A DNA stretch of 14,472 nucleotides from XYB2-FULL-45-11 sp964355525 (GCA_964355525.1 CAYHDY010000023.1:1-14472); one strand, 5' to 3'; shown: positions 7,707 to 13,640, counted from the stretch's first letter. The notes: generated by a model from the sequence alone, not told the origin. A program made the numbers and translations.

Positions 7707-7712
7707 AGTATA
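7707..7712 (-). promoter_or_regulatory. -10-like TATACT upstream of DUF475 gene
   Basis: On the minus strand TATACT lies just after the terminator T tract of the upstream gene and about 50 nt before the DUF475 ATG. No strong -35 is seen. A second AT-rich box (TATAAA, near 7695-7700) follows. Confidence 0.4.
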
Positions 7713-7720
7713 CAACAAAT

Positions 7721-7745
7721 AAAAAAGATCCGAACGATTCGGATC
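7721..7745 (-). terminator. Intrinsic terminator overlapping stop of 89-aa gene
   Basis: An 8-bp stem GATCCGAA-CGA-TTCGGATC is followed, on the minus strand, by a TTTTTT run. The stem includes part of the TGA stop codon of the 89-aa gene. Confidence 0.85.
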
Positions 7746-8013
7746 AGGTGGGGACTTGGGTCGATGTTTCGTTGTATTTTCCGGTGCGTGGGGCGTGGTA
7801 GATCCGAAAGGGTTTGTCTTTGACAGTTACATCGATAACGAACATGAATTCATCTGCGTCAAACGGACGTTCAGCGGAGGAAATCCATGTGTGCGATGTT
7901 GGACTCAAGCGTTCCGCACTCCCATCCCAACCTTCCGGCCGGTCTTGGAGAGCGATGATTTGTGCAATCGCACGCTCAATCAAGGTTGGCGGGATCATTT
8001 GGGTGGTGTCCAT
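7744..8013 (-). CDS. Hypothetical 89-aa protein
   Basis: The start is the ATG at 8013 (MDTTQMIPPTL) because AAGGAG sits six bases upstream. An upstream ATG gives ten more residues but has no site and lies in the promoter region. The first 35 residues look helical (IERAIAQIIALQ), followed by PEGWDGS and a likely beta-rich C-terminal half (EFMFVIDVTVKDKPFRIYHAP). There is no signal peptide, membrane helix or metal motif. The gene has its own promoter and its own terminator, which argues that it is genuinely expressed. Not recognised; probably lineage-specific. Confidence 0.75.
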   Translation of the reverse strand: MDTTQMIPPTLIERAIAQIIALQDRPEGWDGSAERLSPTSHTWISSAERPFDADEFMFVIDVTVKDKPFRIYHAPRTGKYNETSTQVPT

Positions 8014-8038
8014 GTTGTCTCCTTGGGTTGGACGAGAA

Positions 8039-8067
8039 AGCATACGGGGGAATCGGTGTTATGTCAA
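8039..8067 (-). promoter_or_regulatory. Sigma70-type promoter for 89-aa gene
   Basis: On the minus strand, TTGACA (8067-8062), a 17-bp spacer and TATGCT (8044-8039). The expected start site is near 8032, leaving a leader of about 19 nt that contains the AAGGAG site. It lies immediately after the stop of the kinase-like gene. Confidence 0.75.
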
Positions 8068-8071
8068 GGGT

Positions 8072-8998
8072 TTAACGTTTGGATCGAATCTCATCTTCAC
8101 GTTTATTTTTTTGATAATTCGCAAGTTGCGAGGCAATTTCATGGGCGGTCGCAAGTTCATTGCGAACGATTGTGTCCCTGTCTTGCGATTCAAGCATAGA
8201 AATCCATTTTGCTTTTCCGAAATCAATCACACGAGGAGAAAGCGTTTCCTTGTCGATCATGACGTTTCGGTTTGCCAAATCTCCGTGAAGAATTCCTTTT
8301 GCATGCAATGCTCGAATGTAATTTTCCAATTGTTCTCCGAATCGTTTTGGATCCAAGCGATCGGATTCTCTGAAGGAGACAAGTCGATTGAGCACACTTG
8401 AAACATTCAGCGCCGGCAGAGCTTCCATGCAATATCCAAGATGATTTCCCGACATTAAAAAATAATATTCCGGCGCGCGAACTCCATCCATAACCATTCC
8501 TTCAACGGCCTGCAAAAATTCTGTCTCCGTTTCAATCGTGTTTGCTCCAAGTTTTGCAGTTTCTTCTTGATAAGCTTCCGGTCGCGCAATAAATTTAATG
8601 CACACGTTTGGACTTTTGTTTAATCGAAATACATCCGCGGTTTTCCCGTTTCCCAAAAAATTCTCCGGATGCGAAAGCGCTTCCACGGCTTCCTCGGCTG
8701 CCGCGCGCATCTGCTCGCGAAGCGCTTCGGAATTGACGATGCGTTCATTGAATTTCAATTCCAAGTGTGAAATGTCTTTCCCCTCACGGATATCACGCAC
8801 GGATCGGACTTTATCCAATCGAGATTGCATGGTCGGATAACGTTCCGGGTGTTTTTCAAATTCATTTTCCCAAAATGCCGCCAGTTCCTCTCCAATCATG
8901 TCCAGTTCATGTTCTATTTGAACTTCAAGAGCTGCATTAGAATGAATGTCTTGCGAGGCGATCAGATTGTATCCTGGCGGGCGAGAATCAAATGGCAT
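8072..8998 (-). CDS. Protein-kinase-fold protein (HGD/DFG type)
   Basis: This 308-aa protein is predicted to be an ATP-dependent kinase. From the N-terminus: a helical, charged region (20-112); a glycine loop LGNGKTADVF (115-124); a VCIKFI lysine at 135; candidate helix-C acids near 157-160; a hinge around YCMEALPAL (189-197); the catalytic loop HGDLANRN (238-245, D240 and N245); and IDFGKAK (258-264, metal-binding D259). All core residues are present. HGD in place of HRD is typical of atypical bacterial kinases (RIO, ABC1/UbiB, aminoglycoside and LPS kinases), so the substrate may be a protein, lipid or small molecule. The ATG at 8998 was chosen because an extended -10 lies 21 bp upstream; longer frames run through that promoter and a terminator. 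No Shine-Dalgarno sequence is seen. Confidence 0.8.
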   Translation of the reverse strand: MPFDSRPPGYNLIASQDIHSNAALEVQIEHELDMIGEELAAFWENEFEKHPERYPTMQSRLDKVRSVRDIREGKDISHLELKFNERIVNSEALREQMRAAAEEAVEALSHPENFLGNGKTADVFRLNKSPNVCIKFIARPEAYQEETAKLGANTIETETEFLQAVEGMVMDGVRAPEYYFLMSGNHLGYCMEALPALNVSSVLNRLVSFRESDRLDPKRFGEQLENYIRALHAKGILHGDLANRNVMIDKETLSPRVIDFGKAKWISMLESQDRDTIVRNELATAHEIASQLANYQKNKREDEIRSKR

Positions 8999-9018
8999 AA
9001 AGGGAGTATTTGCAAAAA

Positions 9019-9027
9019 AGTATAGCA
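9019..9027 (-). promoter_or_regulatory. Extended -10 promoter (TGCTATACT) for kinase-like gene
   Basis: On the minus strand TGCTATACT occupies 9027-9019, directly after the T tract of the upstream terminator. The start site would be near 9012, giving a leader of only about 14 nt before the ATG at 8998. The -35 is poor, as is common for extended -10 promoters. Confidence 0.6.
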
Positions 9028-9030
9028 TAA

Positions 9031-9055
9031 TAAAAAAACCCGGGATAATTCGGGT
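9031..9055 (-). terminator. Intrinsic terminator after 3-TM protein gene
   Basis: On the minus strand, ACCCG-AATTATCC-CGGGT is followed by a run of T (A7 at 9032-9038 on plus). It lies ten bases after the TAA of the 3-TM protein gene. Confidence 0.7.
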
Positions 9056-9065
9056 CAGGAGGAAC

Positions 9066-9404
9066 TTACTTCGAGGAGAAGATGTAGATGGCAGATCGTG
9101 CCACGGGATTGCTCGAGGTTGCGAACAGAGTGACATTGATCGCGAACATCGAAAGGACTGCTGTGCCTGCCGTGAGAAAAATGATGCGCGTGTTCAGAGG
9201 AGAGATATTCCCATCGCACGAACCTTCGAAGCGGAACATGAGTCCCAGAAAGGCAATGCACAGGAACATGGGCCAGCACCATTCGAAGTAGTTCTCGAGA
9301 TGACGTCCATTATCCAAAAGATCGTGAACGAACGCAGCGGACAGGCTGACGATCAGGATGACGATGAGTTGAGTTCCGATTCCCCTGAGCAGCTTTGCAG
9401 GCAT
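9066..9404 (-). CDS. Hypothetical small membrane protein, three predicted helices
   Basis: It has 112 residues from the ATG at 9404, chosen because GGGAG lies eight bases upstream and a strong promoter sits 35 bp upstream; the longer frame would start inside the promoter. Hydrophobic segments lie at about 11-29 (TQLIVILIVSLSAAFVHDL), 42-58 and 73-95. The short loop 59-72 carries Asp, Asn and one Cys. The N-terminus is basic (MPAKLLRGIG), suggesting it faces the cytoplasm. No enzyme motif is visible. The gene is monocistronic, with its own promoter and terminator. Not recognised. Confidence 0.7.
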   Translation of the reverse strand: MPAKLLRGIGTQLIVILIVSLSAAFVHDLLDNGRHLENYFEWCWPMFLCIAFLGLMFRFEGSCDGNISPLNTRIIFLTAGTAVLSMFAINVTLFATSSNPVARSAIYIFSSK

Positions 9405-9438
9405 GTCAATTCTCCCAAAACGCGTCTTGCGTCTGTGT

Positions 9439-9467
9439 CTTATACATTGGAAAAATCGGATTGTCAA
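9439..9467 (-). promoter_or_regulatory. Strong sigma70-type promoter for 3-TM protein gene
   Basis: On the minus strand, TTGACA (9467-9462), exactly 17 bp, then TATAAG (9444-9439). The start site is expected near 9432, giving a leader of about 28 nt that includes the GGGAG ribosome site. It starts ten bases after the terminator of the upstream hydrolase gene. Confidence 0.85.
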
Positions 9468-9473
9468 CGATTC

Positions 9474-9507
9474 ACAAAAATCCGTCCGCGAATCGCGAAC
9501 GGATTTT
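9474..9507 (-). terminator. Intrinsic terminator after alpha/beta hydrolase gene
   Basis: A stem AAAATCCGT/ACGGATTTT (9477-9485 with 9499-9507) with an inner CGCG-AAT-CGCG hairpin ends, on the minus strand, in ATTTTTGT. It begins just past the TAA of the hydrolase gene. Confidence 0.8.
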
Positions 9508-9510
9508 AAT

Positions 9511-10245
9511 TTACTTCAACGCAAATTTTTTGACGAATCGTTTTGTCGCCTCGAAAAGTTCTTGTTCAACTCCGTCTTCATCGAATGTGTGTCCCGCACC
9601 TTTGATATTCGCGAACATTTTCGGTTCATTCGCAAACGCGAAGTATTCTTTTCCTGCTTTCACAAGTTGTCCATTTCCCGCGACGATCACGCAAAGCGGT
9701 TTATGAATTTTTTGAATCGCCACTTTCGGAGCGGGAAATTTATTCCATTCGTCATTCATCTTTTTTCCCATCAAATACTCCGTGCCCCATTTAAGAACAT
9801 ACGCGTTCATCGATTTAATAAACACCGCGTCATCCATATCTCCGCGATCTTTTCCGTACGATGCATCCCACAAAATAATTCCGTCGATCTTCGAGGTGTC
9901 GCTCGCAAGAACGGAAAGTCCGCCGAGACTGTGACCGATCACGAAAATGGTTTTGTATTTTTTCCGAAAGTGTTTGGCGACGGTGTTTACATCTGTGGTG
10001 TGTGTCGAGATTCCACATGTTGATAACGTGCGTCCGTCTTTCTCACCCGAGTAAAGATCGAATCGAAACGTATCGATTCCGCATTTTTCGAAAAACCGTG
10101 CACCGTTGAAAAAGATGTGTTCGTTCTGGTGGCCTGTGAGTCCGTGGACGAAAATGATGAGTGTGCTCGATTGTTTCGCGGGTTTTCGAAGCGTGCCGTA
10201 AATGATCTGTTTGTCAGAAGTTTTTAGTTTGAGATTTTTTTCCAT
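9511..10245 (-). CDS. Alpha/beta hydrolase (serine hydrolase fold)
   Basis: A 244-aa cytosolic enzyme from the ATG at 10245 (MEKNLKLKTSDKQIIYG). The frame stays open for 211 more codons, but that part is antisense to the next gene and is not protein-like. Motifs in order: LIIFVHGLTGHQ (29-40, oxyanion-hole HG); GHSLGG (104-109, nucleophile S106 in the elbow); GAGHTF (216-221, catalytic H219). The usual acid site after strand 7 reads IVAGNGQLV (187-195) where GxxDxxV is normal, so the Asp is missing or lies elsewhere. The fold matches esterases, lipases and acylpeptide-type hydrolases that cleave ester or amide bonds. The substrate is unknown. No Shine-Dalgarno is obvious. It is divergent from the 410-aa gene, with 129 bp between starts. 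Confidence 0.85.
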   Translation of the reverse strand: MEKNLKLKTSDKQIIYGTLRKPAKQSSTLIIFVHGLTGHQNEHIFFNGARFFEKCGIDTFRFDLYSGEKDGRTLSTCGISTHTTDVNTVAKHFRKKYKTIFVIGHSLGGLSVLASDTSKIDGIILWDASYGKDRGDMDDAVFIKSMNAYVLKWGTEYLMGKKMNDEWNKFPAPKVAIQKIHKPLCVIVAGNGQLVKAGKEYFAFANEPKMFANIKGAGHTFDEDGVEQELFEATKRFVKKFALK

Positions 10246-10272
10246 AGGCTCATTGATTGAATGACGCTCAAT

Positions 10273-10278
10273 ATTGTA
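10273..10278 (-). promoter_or_regulatory. Possible -10 (TACAAT) for hydrolase gene
   Basis: TACAAT on the minus strand lies about 27 nt before the ATG at 10245. No convincing -35 is 17 bp upstream. It would be back-to-back with the plus-strand TTGACA at 10288. Confidence 0.35.
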
Positions 10279-10287
10279 CATGATCCA

Positions 10288-10316
10288 TTGACAGTTTGCT
10301 GAAAAAATGGAACACT
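10288..10316 (+). promoter_or_regulatory. Promoter of 410-aa gene (TTGACA, weak -10)
   Basis: TTGACA at 10288-10293, a 17-bp spacer, then AACACT at 10311-10316, which keeps three of six consensus bases. A weak -10 with a perfect -35 would suit a regulated promoter. The expected start site is near 10323. Confidence 0.55.
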
Positions 10317-10317
10317 C

Positions 10318-10342
10318 ACGTCTCCTTTTGTCATGGAGACGT
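10318..10342. promoter_or_regulatory. Operator-like palindrome over the predicted start site
   Basis: A perfect 8-bp inverted repeat ACGTCTCC-N9-GGAGACGT directly follows the -10 and spans the predicted +1. There is no T tract after it, so it is not a terminator. A dimeric repressor site is one reading; a 5'-leader hairpin is another if transcription starts further upstream. Confidence 0.45.
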
Positions 10343-10374
10343 CTGGAGATTCTGTAACCACAACGGAGGAATGC

Positions 10375-11607
10375 ATGTCGACAAAACGTGCTGACTGGGG
10401 TGATCCGGAAGTGTTGAGGAACTACTTCGCACACGGGCGCCTGAAGGGTCAACATCTCGGAGCACCGGAAGATTACGCGCGTCTGACCATGAGAGAGCTC
10501 ACCGAAGAGGTCGTACTCTGCCCACCGGACAGTCCCGATGTGAAAATCGGGGCGATTCTCGCGTGGCACACGGCGCACAGCGGCTTTCTCGCGAACTTCG
10601 AGACCTTGTCGCTTTTGATGAGTTTCGCGTTCGATCAAGACGTCCATCTTGGTCAACCGCGTTTGACGTGGATCGAATCGGTCGAGCTCACGGATGAAAT
10701 GGTTCGTCTTTGCCTCTCGCGACTTTCGGTTTACTGCGAACGGGATGAGAAAACGCTTCTGAATCTGGATCCGGTGCAGTTTGAAGACTTTCCGTTTTTG
10801 CGCTGGCAGAAGGAACTCGAGGATGCCGTCATTCTCGGAGCTCCCTCCGGTCCGAACTCGAAGTACGGTCACGGTCACGTCGTGTCACTCAAGGATTTGC
10901 TCTCGCGTCTCACGAACAATCATTCGCGCGAATCGTTCGAAGATGTTTGGGAGACGTACATGGGTGACAAACCGCGAGTGGGAAGTTTCGTGCGTGAAAG
11001 TGCGACTCGATTCACTTCGGTAGAACTGCAGGAAGTGCTTGGAAGCGCGCGGTATCAGATCAGGGGCATCGGCAACGGACGTCCGTGCGGTTCTCTCGAG
11101 GCGTTGTTCGCCATGGGAGTTCGCAAGTTCATCCGTTCGGTGATCATGGATTTCCGTGGACGCAAGATTATGGGAGCTGCCATCTTGGCCGAAGAACAAA
11201 CCGATGTTGCGTTCGTGCAGATGTTGCGATTGGCGTACGGCGACGAATTGGTCATCCCGCTTTTCCGCATTCGTCAGGCCGCAAGTCCGACACTGATTGC
11301 AAACGGTCGTCACTGGCTTCGTCACTACCTGAGTCATGGCATGGGTCCAAACGGTGAGACCTTGTCTGAACCGATCGATTATCTTCGTGTCCGCTTCCGT
11401 GATTTGCTTCACGAGCGCTACGAGATGAAAGGTCCATTCGGTCATGTCCTCACGACCTGCTCGCTCATCAGTGCCGCGGGTGGACAGCGCAAAGAAAATC
11501 TCGTTCGTCTCCTCGTGCAAGCATTCGGTCATACGAGCGTGTCCGCGGCAGCGAAGGGATTGCAATCGTACGAAGGAATCGTCGCGGAATTCGCAGAAGC
11601 AGCGTAG
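10375..11607 (+). CDS. Unrecognised 410-aa soluble protein
   Basis: The start is the ATG at 10375 (MSTKRADWGDPEVLRNYF), preceded by CGGAGG at 5-base spacing. Another ATG at 10371 is out of frame, and the upstream in-frame ATG at 10333 lies in the palindrome. The protein is soluble, Arg/Leu-rich and probably mainly helical. It has no signal peptide, membrane segment, nucleotide-binding loop or clear catalytic motif. Visible blocks are an N-terminal segment with HTAHSGFLANFETLSLLMSFAF (about 65-86), SGPNSKYGHGHVVSLKDLL (near 160-180), GNGRPCGSLEALFAMG and DFRGRKIMGAAILAEEQTD in the middle, and a C-terminal GHTSVSAAAKGLQSYEG. Base composition is more G+C-rich (GCG, CGT, CTC codons) than the hydrolase and BtpA genes beside it. 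Transcribed alone. I do not recognise it. Confidence 0.8.
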   Translation: MSTKRADWGDPEVLRNYFAHGRLKGQHLGAPEDYARLTMRELTEEVVLCPPDSPDVKIGAILAWHTAHSGFLANFETLSLLMSFAFDQDVHLGQPRLTWIESVELTDEMVRLCLSRLSVYCERDEKTLLNLDPVQFEDFPFLRWQKELEDAVILGAPSGPNSKYGHGHVVSLKDLLSRLTNNHSRESFEDVWETYMGDKPRVGSFVRESATRFTSVELQEVLGSARYQIRGIGNGRPCGSLEALFAMGVRKFIRSVIMDFRGRKIMGAAILAEEQTDVAFVQMLRLAYGDELVIPLFRIRQAASPTLIANGRHWLRHYLSHGMGPNGETLSEPIDYLRVRFRDLLHERYEMKGPFGHVLTTCSLISAAGGQRKENLVRLLVQAFGHTSVSAAAKGLQSYEGIVAEFAEAA

Positions 11608-11614
11608 GTCACTC

Positions 11615-11641
11615 AACATCTCGACAGCGGGATGTTTTTTT
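11615..11641 (+). terminator. Intrinsic terminator between converging genes
   Basis: The stem AACATCTCG-ACAG-CGGGATGTT (one G-T pair) is followed by TTTTT on the plus strand. It lies eight bases after the TAG of the 410-aa gene and touches the stop of the converging BtpA-like gene; the minus-strand tail is not T-rich. Confidence 0.8.
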
Positions 11642-12425
11642 ATTGATCTAACAGTTGCTTTAATCGTCGCGCTTTTTCTAAATCGATTCGGTTTTGTTTC
11701 TTAATGGATGATCCGACAATCGCCCCGTTCGCAAATGCGAATTGTTCGCGGATATTTTTTTCGTTCACTCCGGCTCCGACAAAAATATATGCGTCGGGGA
11801 ATTTTTTTCTCACTTCACGAATTTTTTCCGTCGGCGTTTCCTCGCCAGTTGCGTTTCCAGTGATGATGAGTCCATCCGAACCGTTTTGCATCGCGAGTTT
11901 CGCGGAAGCTGATAGTGGTCGCGGCTTGATCATGGTTTTATATTTGACTTGAATGTCTGTGAGTAATAAAAGTTCCGGATAAATCGAATTTTTACAGGCG
12001 AGAATTTTTTTCGGAACCGGATTGATCTCACCCCAATCGCACGTAACGTGATCGACAAACACATCGAGTCGCGTGAATTTGGCTCCGACAGCTTTTGCAA
12101 TGGCGAATGAAGAACGCCAATCGTTCAACATCATCTGCACACCGATCGGAATCGTTGCTTTGCGAGAAACTTCATTTGCGATGATTGAAAAATTTGCGAT
12201 CTGAAATTCGTTTGCGAACTCCGTGTGCGGTTTATCGTTATCATTTTCGATTAATGCTCCATCGAATCCTGCTTCTTCGAGTGCAGCGAGATCTACAAGC
12301 GCATTGCGAATCGCTGATTTCAATTTCGAATCCGTATTCATTGAAATCAAAGACGGCAAATGAATCATTCCGATCAGAATATTTTTATTTTTTCCGAATA
12401 TATATTTAATCGAGATTTTTTTCAT
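11640..12425 (-). CDS. BtpA/SgcQ family TIM-barrel protein
   Basis: The 261-aa length is typical of the family. Signature blocks in order: LIGMIHLPSL (17-26), GFDGALIENDND (53-64), IPIGVQMMLNDW (92-103), FTRLDVFVDH (117-126), SDGLIITGNATGEETP (183-198), IFVGAGVNEKNI (214-225) and NGAIVGSSIKK (233-243). The last two resemble phosphate-binding beta/alpha-barrel loops. BtpA was named for stabilising photosystem I in cyanobacteria, and SgcQ is a putative enzyme of an E. coli sugar-utilisation cluster. In a non-photosynthetic cell it is more likely a sugar-phosphate or nucleoside-type barrel enzyme (inference). The ATG at 12425 has no Shine-Dalgarno and lies 11 nt after a terminator stem, so how it is transcribed and initiated is unclear. 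It ends 32 bp from the converging 410-aa gene. Confidence 0.85.
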   Translation of the reverse strand: MKKISIKYIFGKNKNILIGMIHLPSLISMNTDSKLKSAIRNALVDLAALEEAGFDGALIENDNDKPHTEFANEFQIANFSIIANEVSRKATIPIGVQMMLNDWRSSFAIAKAVGAKFTRLDVFVDHVTCDWGEINPVPKKILACKNSIYPELLLLTDIQVKYKTMIKPRPLSASAKLAMQNGSDGLIITGNATGEETPTEKIREVRKKFPDAYIFVGAGVNEKNIREQFAFANGAIVGSSIKKQNRIDLEKARRLKQLLDQ

Positions 12426-12429
12426 AGGA

Positions 12430-12466
12430 AAAATGGTGTGGGGCTATCACGTATGATAGCCCCACA
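12430..12466 (-). terminator. Hairpin between 285-aa gene and BtpA-like gene
   Basis: A perfect 13-bp stem (12437-12449 with 12454-12466, loop CGTA) is followed on the minus strand by CCATTTTTCC. It lies 11 bases after the stop of the 285-aa gene and 11 before the BtpA ATG. It acts as a terminator, an attenuator, or both. Confidence 0.75.
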
Positions 12467-12477
12467 AGAATAAGACG

Positions 12478-13335
12478 TCACTTCCAACACAATTCCTTGG
12501 GCCAGCTCGCGAGAAACTCGGTCTTCTTCGACCACTCGGGCGATGTGTGACCGAGCACACCCGTGAATTCGCCGAGACGCGCACGATGCGAGAGATCGAG
12601 AAGTGAACGGGCGGCTTCGTTTGCGTGAATCGAAGGAAGCAACGATGCATCGTGAACGCCGCGCATGGCCGCATTTCCAAACAGAACGGACAGGCGATCG
12701 GATGCACACAGTGACACGATGACGCGCCCGTTTTTTTCGATGAGTTCCGATGGACGCGCATGCATGTGTGGAAATCCGCACTCGAGTGAGTCGTTCAGAA
12801 TTTCTCCGTCCTCCATCGACACACCGATTTCGTTGAGGAAACCGGGGATGTTTGGATTTTTGGAGAAGAAGAACAACGGACGGAAGTTCAGTCCCAGTTT
12901 GTGCAATTCGAGTACGACCGTTCCGTAACATCCCGAATCCACGAACGTGAAATGCTTCGCACACCCGTGTTGGCTCAGATACCGTTTGAGCAGTGGATGT
13001 TGTTTCGTCGACGCGTCTCCCGACAGTTCGTCGGGAACGCCGCACGTGAGCCGATTGAGATAGAGACGTTTCCACTTCTTCGTTGTCGGCAACGCACTGA
13101 GCGGTTTTGCGTCACGCAAGATCATCGCGATCGTGCTTTCCGCATTTTTCTCGATCCACTTACTCCACGCCTGCATGAGCGGCGCCCATGTACGCCCGAG
13201 TTCGTAGAAGAACTGTGCGGCTTTTTTTTCGCATCCGCCAGATTTCGCGAACAGACTCCTGACGAATTCCTCCGCCAACGTTTCGCCGAGTTCTTTCGTC
13301 AACGTCTGCTGAAACGCATACCACGATTGATTCAT
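12478..13335 (-). CDS. Hypothetical 285-aa protein with HAD-like motifs
   Basis: The start is the ATG at 13335 (MNQSWYAFQQTLTKEL), with GGAG six bases upstream. It is soluble, with no signal peptide. Residues 1-65 are helical. A sequence MILRDAKPLSALPTTKKWKRLYLNRLTCG (71-99) and then FTFVDSGCYGTVVLELHKLG (129-148) recall the RDG.P..YLSR and VD.GW.GT pattern of predicted HAD-type hydrolases often linked to polysaccharide gene clusters. That match is by eye and weak. A third block, NGRVIVSLCASDRLSVLFGNAAMRGVHDASLLPSIHANEAARSLLDLSHRA (202-252), is well ordered but unidentified. An unusual 19-bp inverted repeat precedes it, and a strong hairpin follows. I would call it unknown. Confidence 0.75.
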   Translation of the reverse strand: MNQSWYAFQQTLTKELGETLAEEFVRSLFAKSGGCEKKAAQFFYELGRTWAPLMQAWSKWIEKNAESTIAMILRDAKPLSALPTTKKWKRLYLNRLTCGVPDELSGDASTKQHPLLKRYLSQHGCAKHFTFVDSGCYGTVVLELHKLGLNFRPLFFFSKNPNIPGFLNEIGVSMEDGEILNDSLECGFPHMHARPSELIEKNGRVIVSLCASDRLSVLFGNAAMRGVHDASLLPSIHANEAARSLLDLSHRARLGEFTGVLGHTSPEWSKKTEFLASWPKELCWK

Positions 13336-13359
13336 TTTGATCTCCTTCGAATCGCGTTA

Positions 13360-13432
13360 GTGAAGTTTCTATTGTGTCGTAGGGAACGACGGCGAAGAGT
13401 CCGGCGGCCCGTAGACACAATAGAAACTTCAC
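13360..13432 (-). promoter_or_regulatory. Large inverted repeat in the 5' region of the 285-aa gene
   Basis: Two perfect 19-bp arms (GTGAAGTTTCTATTGTGTC at 13360-13378 and its reverse complement at 13414-13432) enclose a 35-nt G+C-rich interval with CGGCG twice. It ends 25 bp before the ATG at 13335 and 19 bp before its GGAG site. There is no T tract, so it does not look like a terminator. It may be an RNA leader element, a dimer-protein site or a small inserted palindromic element. I see no clear promoter between it and the terminator at 13458. Confidence 0.7.
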
Positions 13433-13457
13433 GGTTTTGTGTTGGTTGTGAAAGAAC

Positions 13458-13488
13458 AAAAGCGACCTCATATTTTGAGGTCGCTTTT
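13458..13488. terminator. Bidirectional intrinsic terminator
   Basis: A perfect 13-bp stem AAAAGCGACCTCA / TGAGGTCGCTTTT with a 5-nt TATTT loop. The A and T ends make it usable in both directions. It separates the 285-aa gene and its leader from whatever is transcribed to its right. Confidence 0.9.
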
Positions 13489-13513
13489 AGAAAGTTTGTA
13501 TTTACAAAAAAAA

Positions 13514-13588
13514 TTACAAACACTCGAAAACAACCCCAAGGGAGTTTTCTCGACGACGGTTTTGAATGTTTGTGATTGCGAATTTCAT
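13514..13588 (-). CDS. Possible 24-aa ORF (MKFAITNIQNRRRENSLGVV...)
   Basis: A short frame from the ATG at 13588 to the TAA at 13514 fills an otherwise empty space between two terminators. A promoter-like TTGCAT, 17 bp, TATTGT lies just upstream (13629-13601), which would give a leader of only about six bases. There is no Shine-Dalgarno. An in-frame ATG at 13612 would add eight residues but lies in the promoter. It could be a microprotein, a gene remnant or chance. Confidence 0.25.
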   Translation of the reverse strand: MKFAITNIQNRRRENSLGVVFECL

Positions 13589-13600
13589 AAGCTTATTTTT

Positions 13601-13629
13601 ACAATACAACATGACGCGTCGAAATGCAA
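13601..13629 (-). promoter_or_regulatory. Promoter-like site for 13.5-kb short transcript
   Basis: On the minus strand, TTGCAT (13629-13624), a 17-bp spacer, TATTGT (13606-13601). It lies about 12 bp past the terminator of the 71-aa gene, in line with the terminator-then-promoter layout elsewhere in this window. Confidence 0.35.
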
Positions 13630-13640
13630 CGGCAAGAAAT

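Noticed and set aside
8946..9509. 187-aa plus-strand frame
   Set aside because: Crosses two terminators and two minus-strand promoters; antisense to the 3-TM gene.
9403..10023. 206-aa plus-strand frame
   Set aside because: Antisense to the hydrolase, and it runs through the hydrolase terminator.
10246..10878. 211-residue N-terminal extension of the alpha/beta hydrolase
   Set aside because: It is antisense to the 410-aa gene and its promoter, and the hydrolase fold is complete from the ATG at 10245.
10885..11619. 244-aa minus-strand frame
   Set aside because: Full antisense overlap with the 410-aa gene, which has a strong ribosome site, promoter and terminator; this frame has none.
12422..13075. 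217-aa minus-strand frame in another phase of the 285-aa gene
   Set aside because: Arg/Ser/Cys-rich out-of-frame reading without a ribosome site; the 285-aa frame has an ideal one.
13360..13432. Insertion sequence or attachment site
   Set aside because: No transposase or integrase frame within or beside the inverted repeat and no flanking target duplication that I can see.
12901..13575. 224-aa plus-strand frame
   Set aside because: Runs through the 285-aa gene start, the large inverted repeat and a terminator; Arg/Phe-rich shadow composition.
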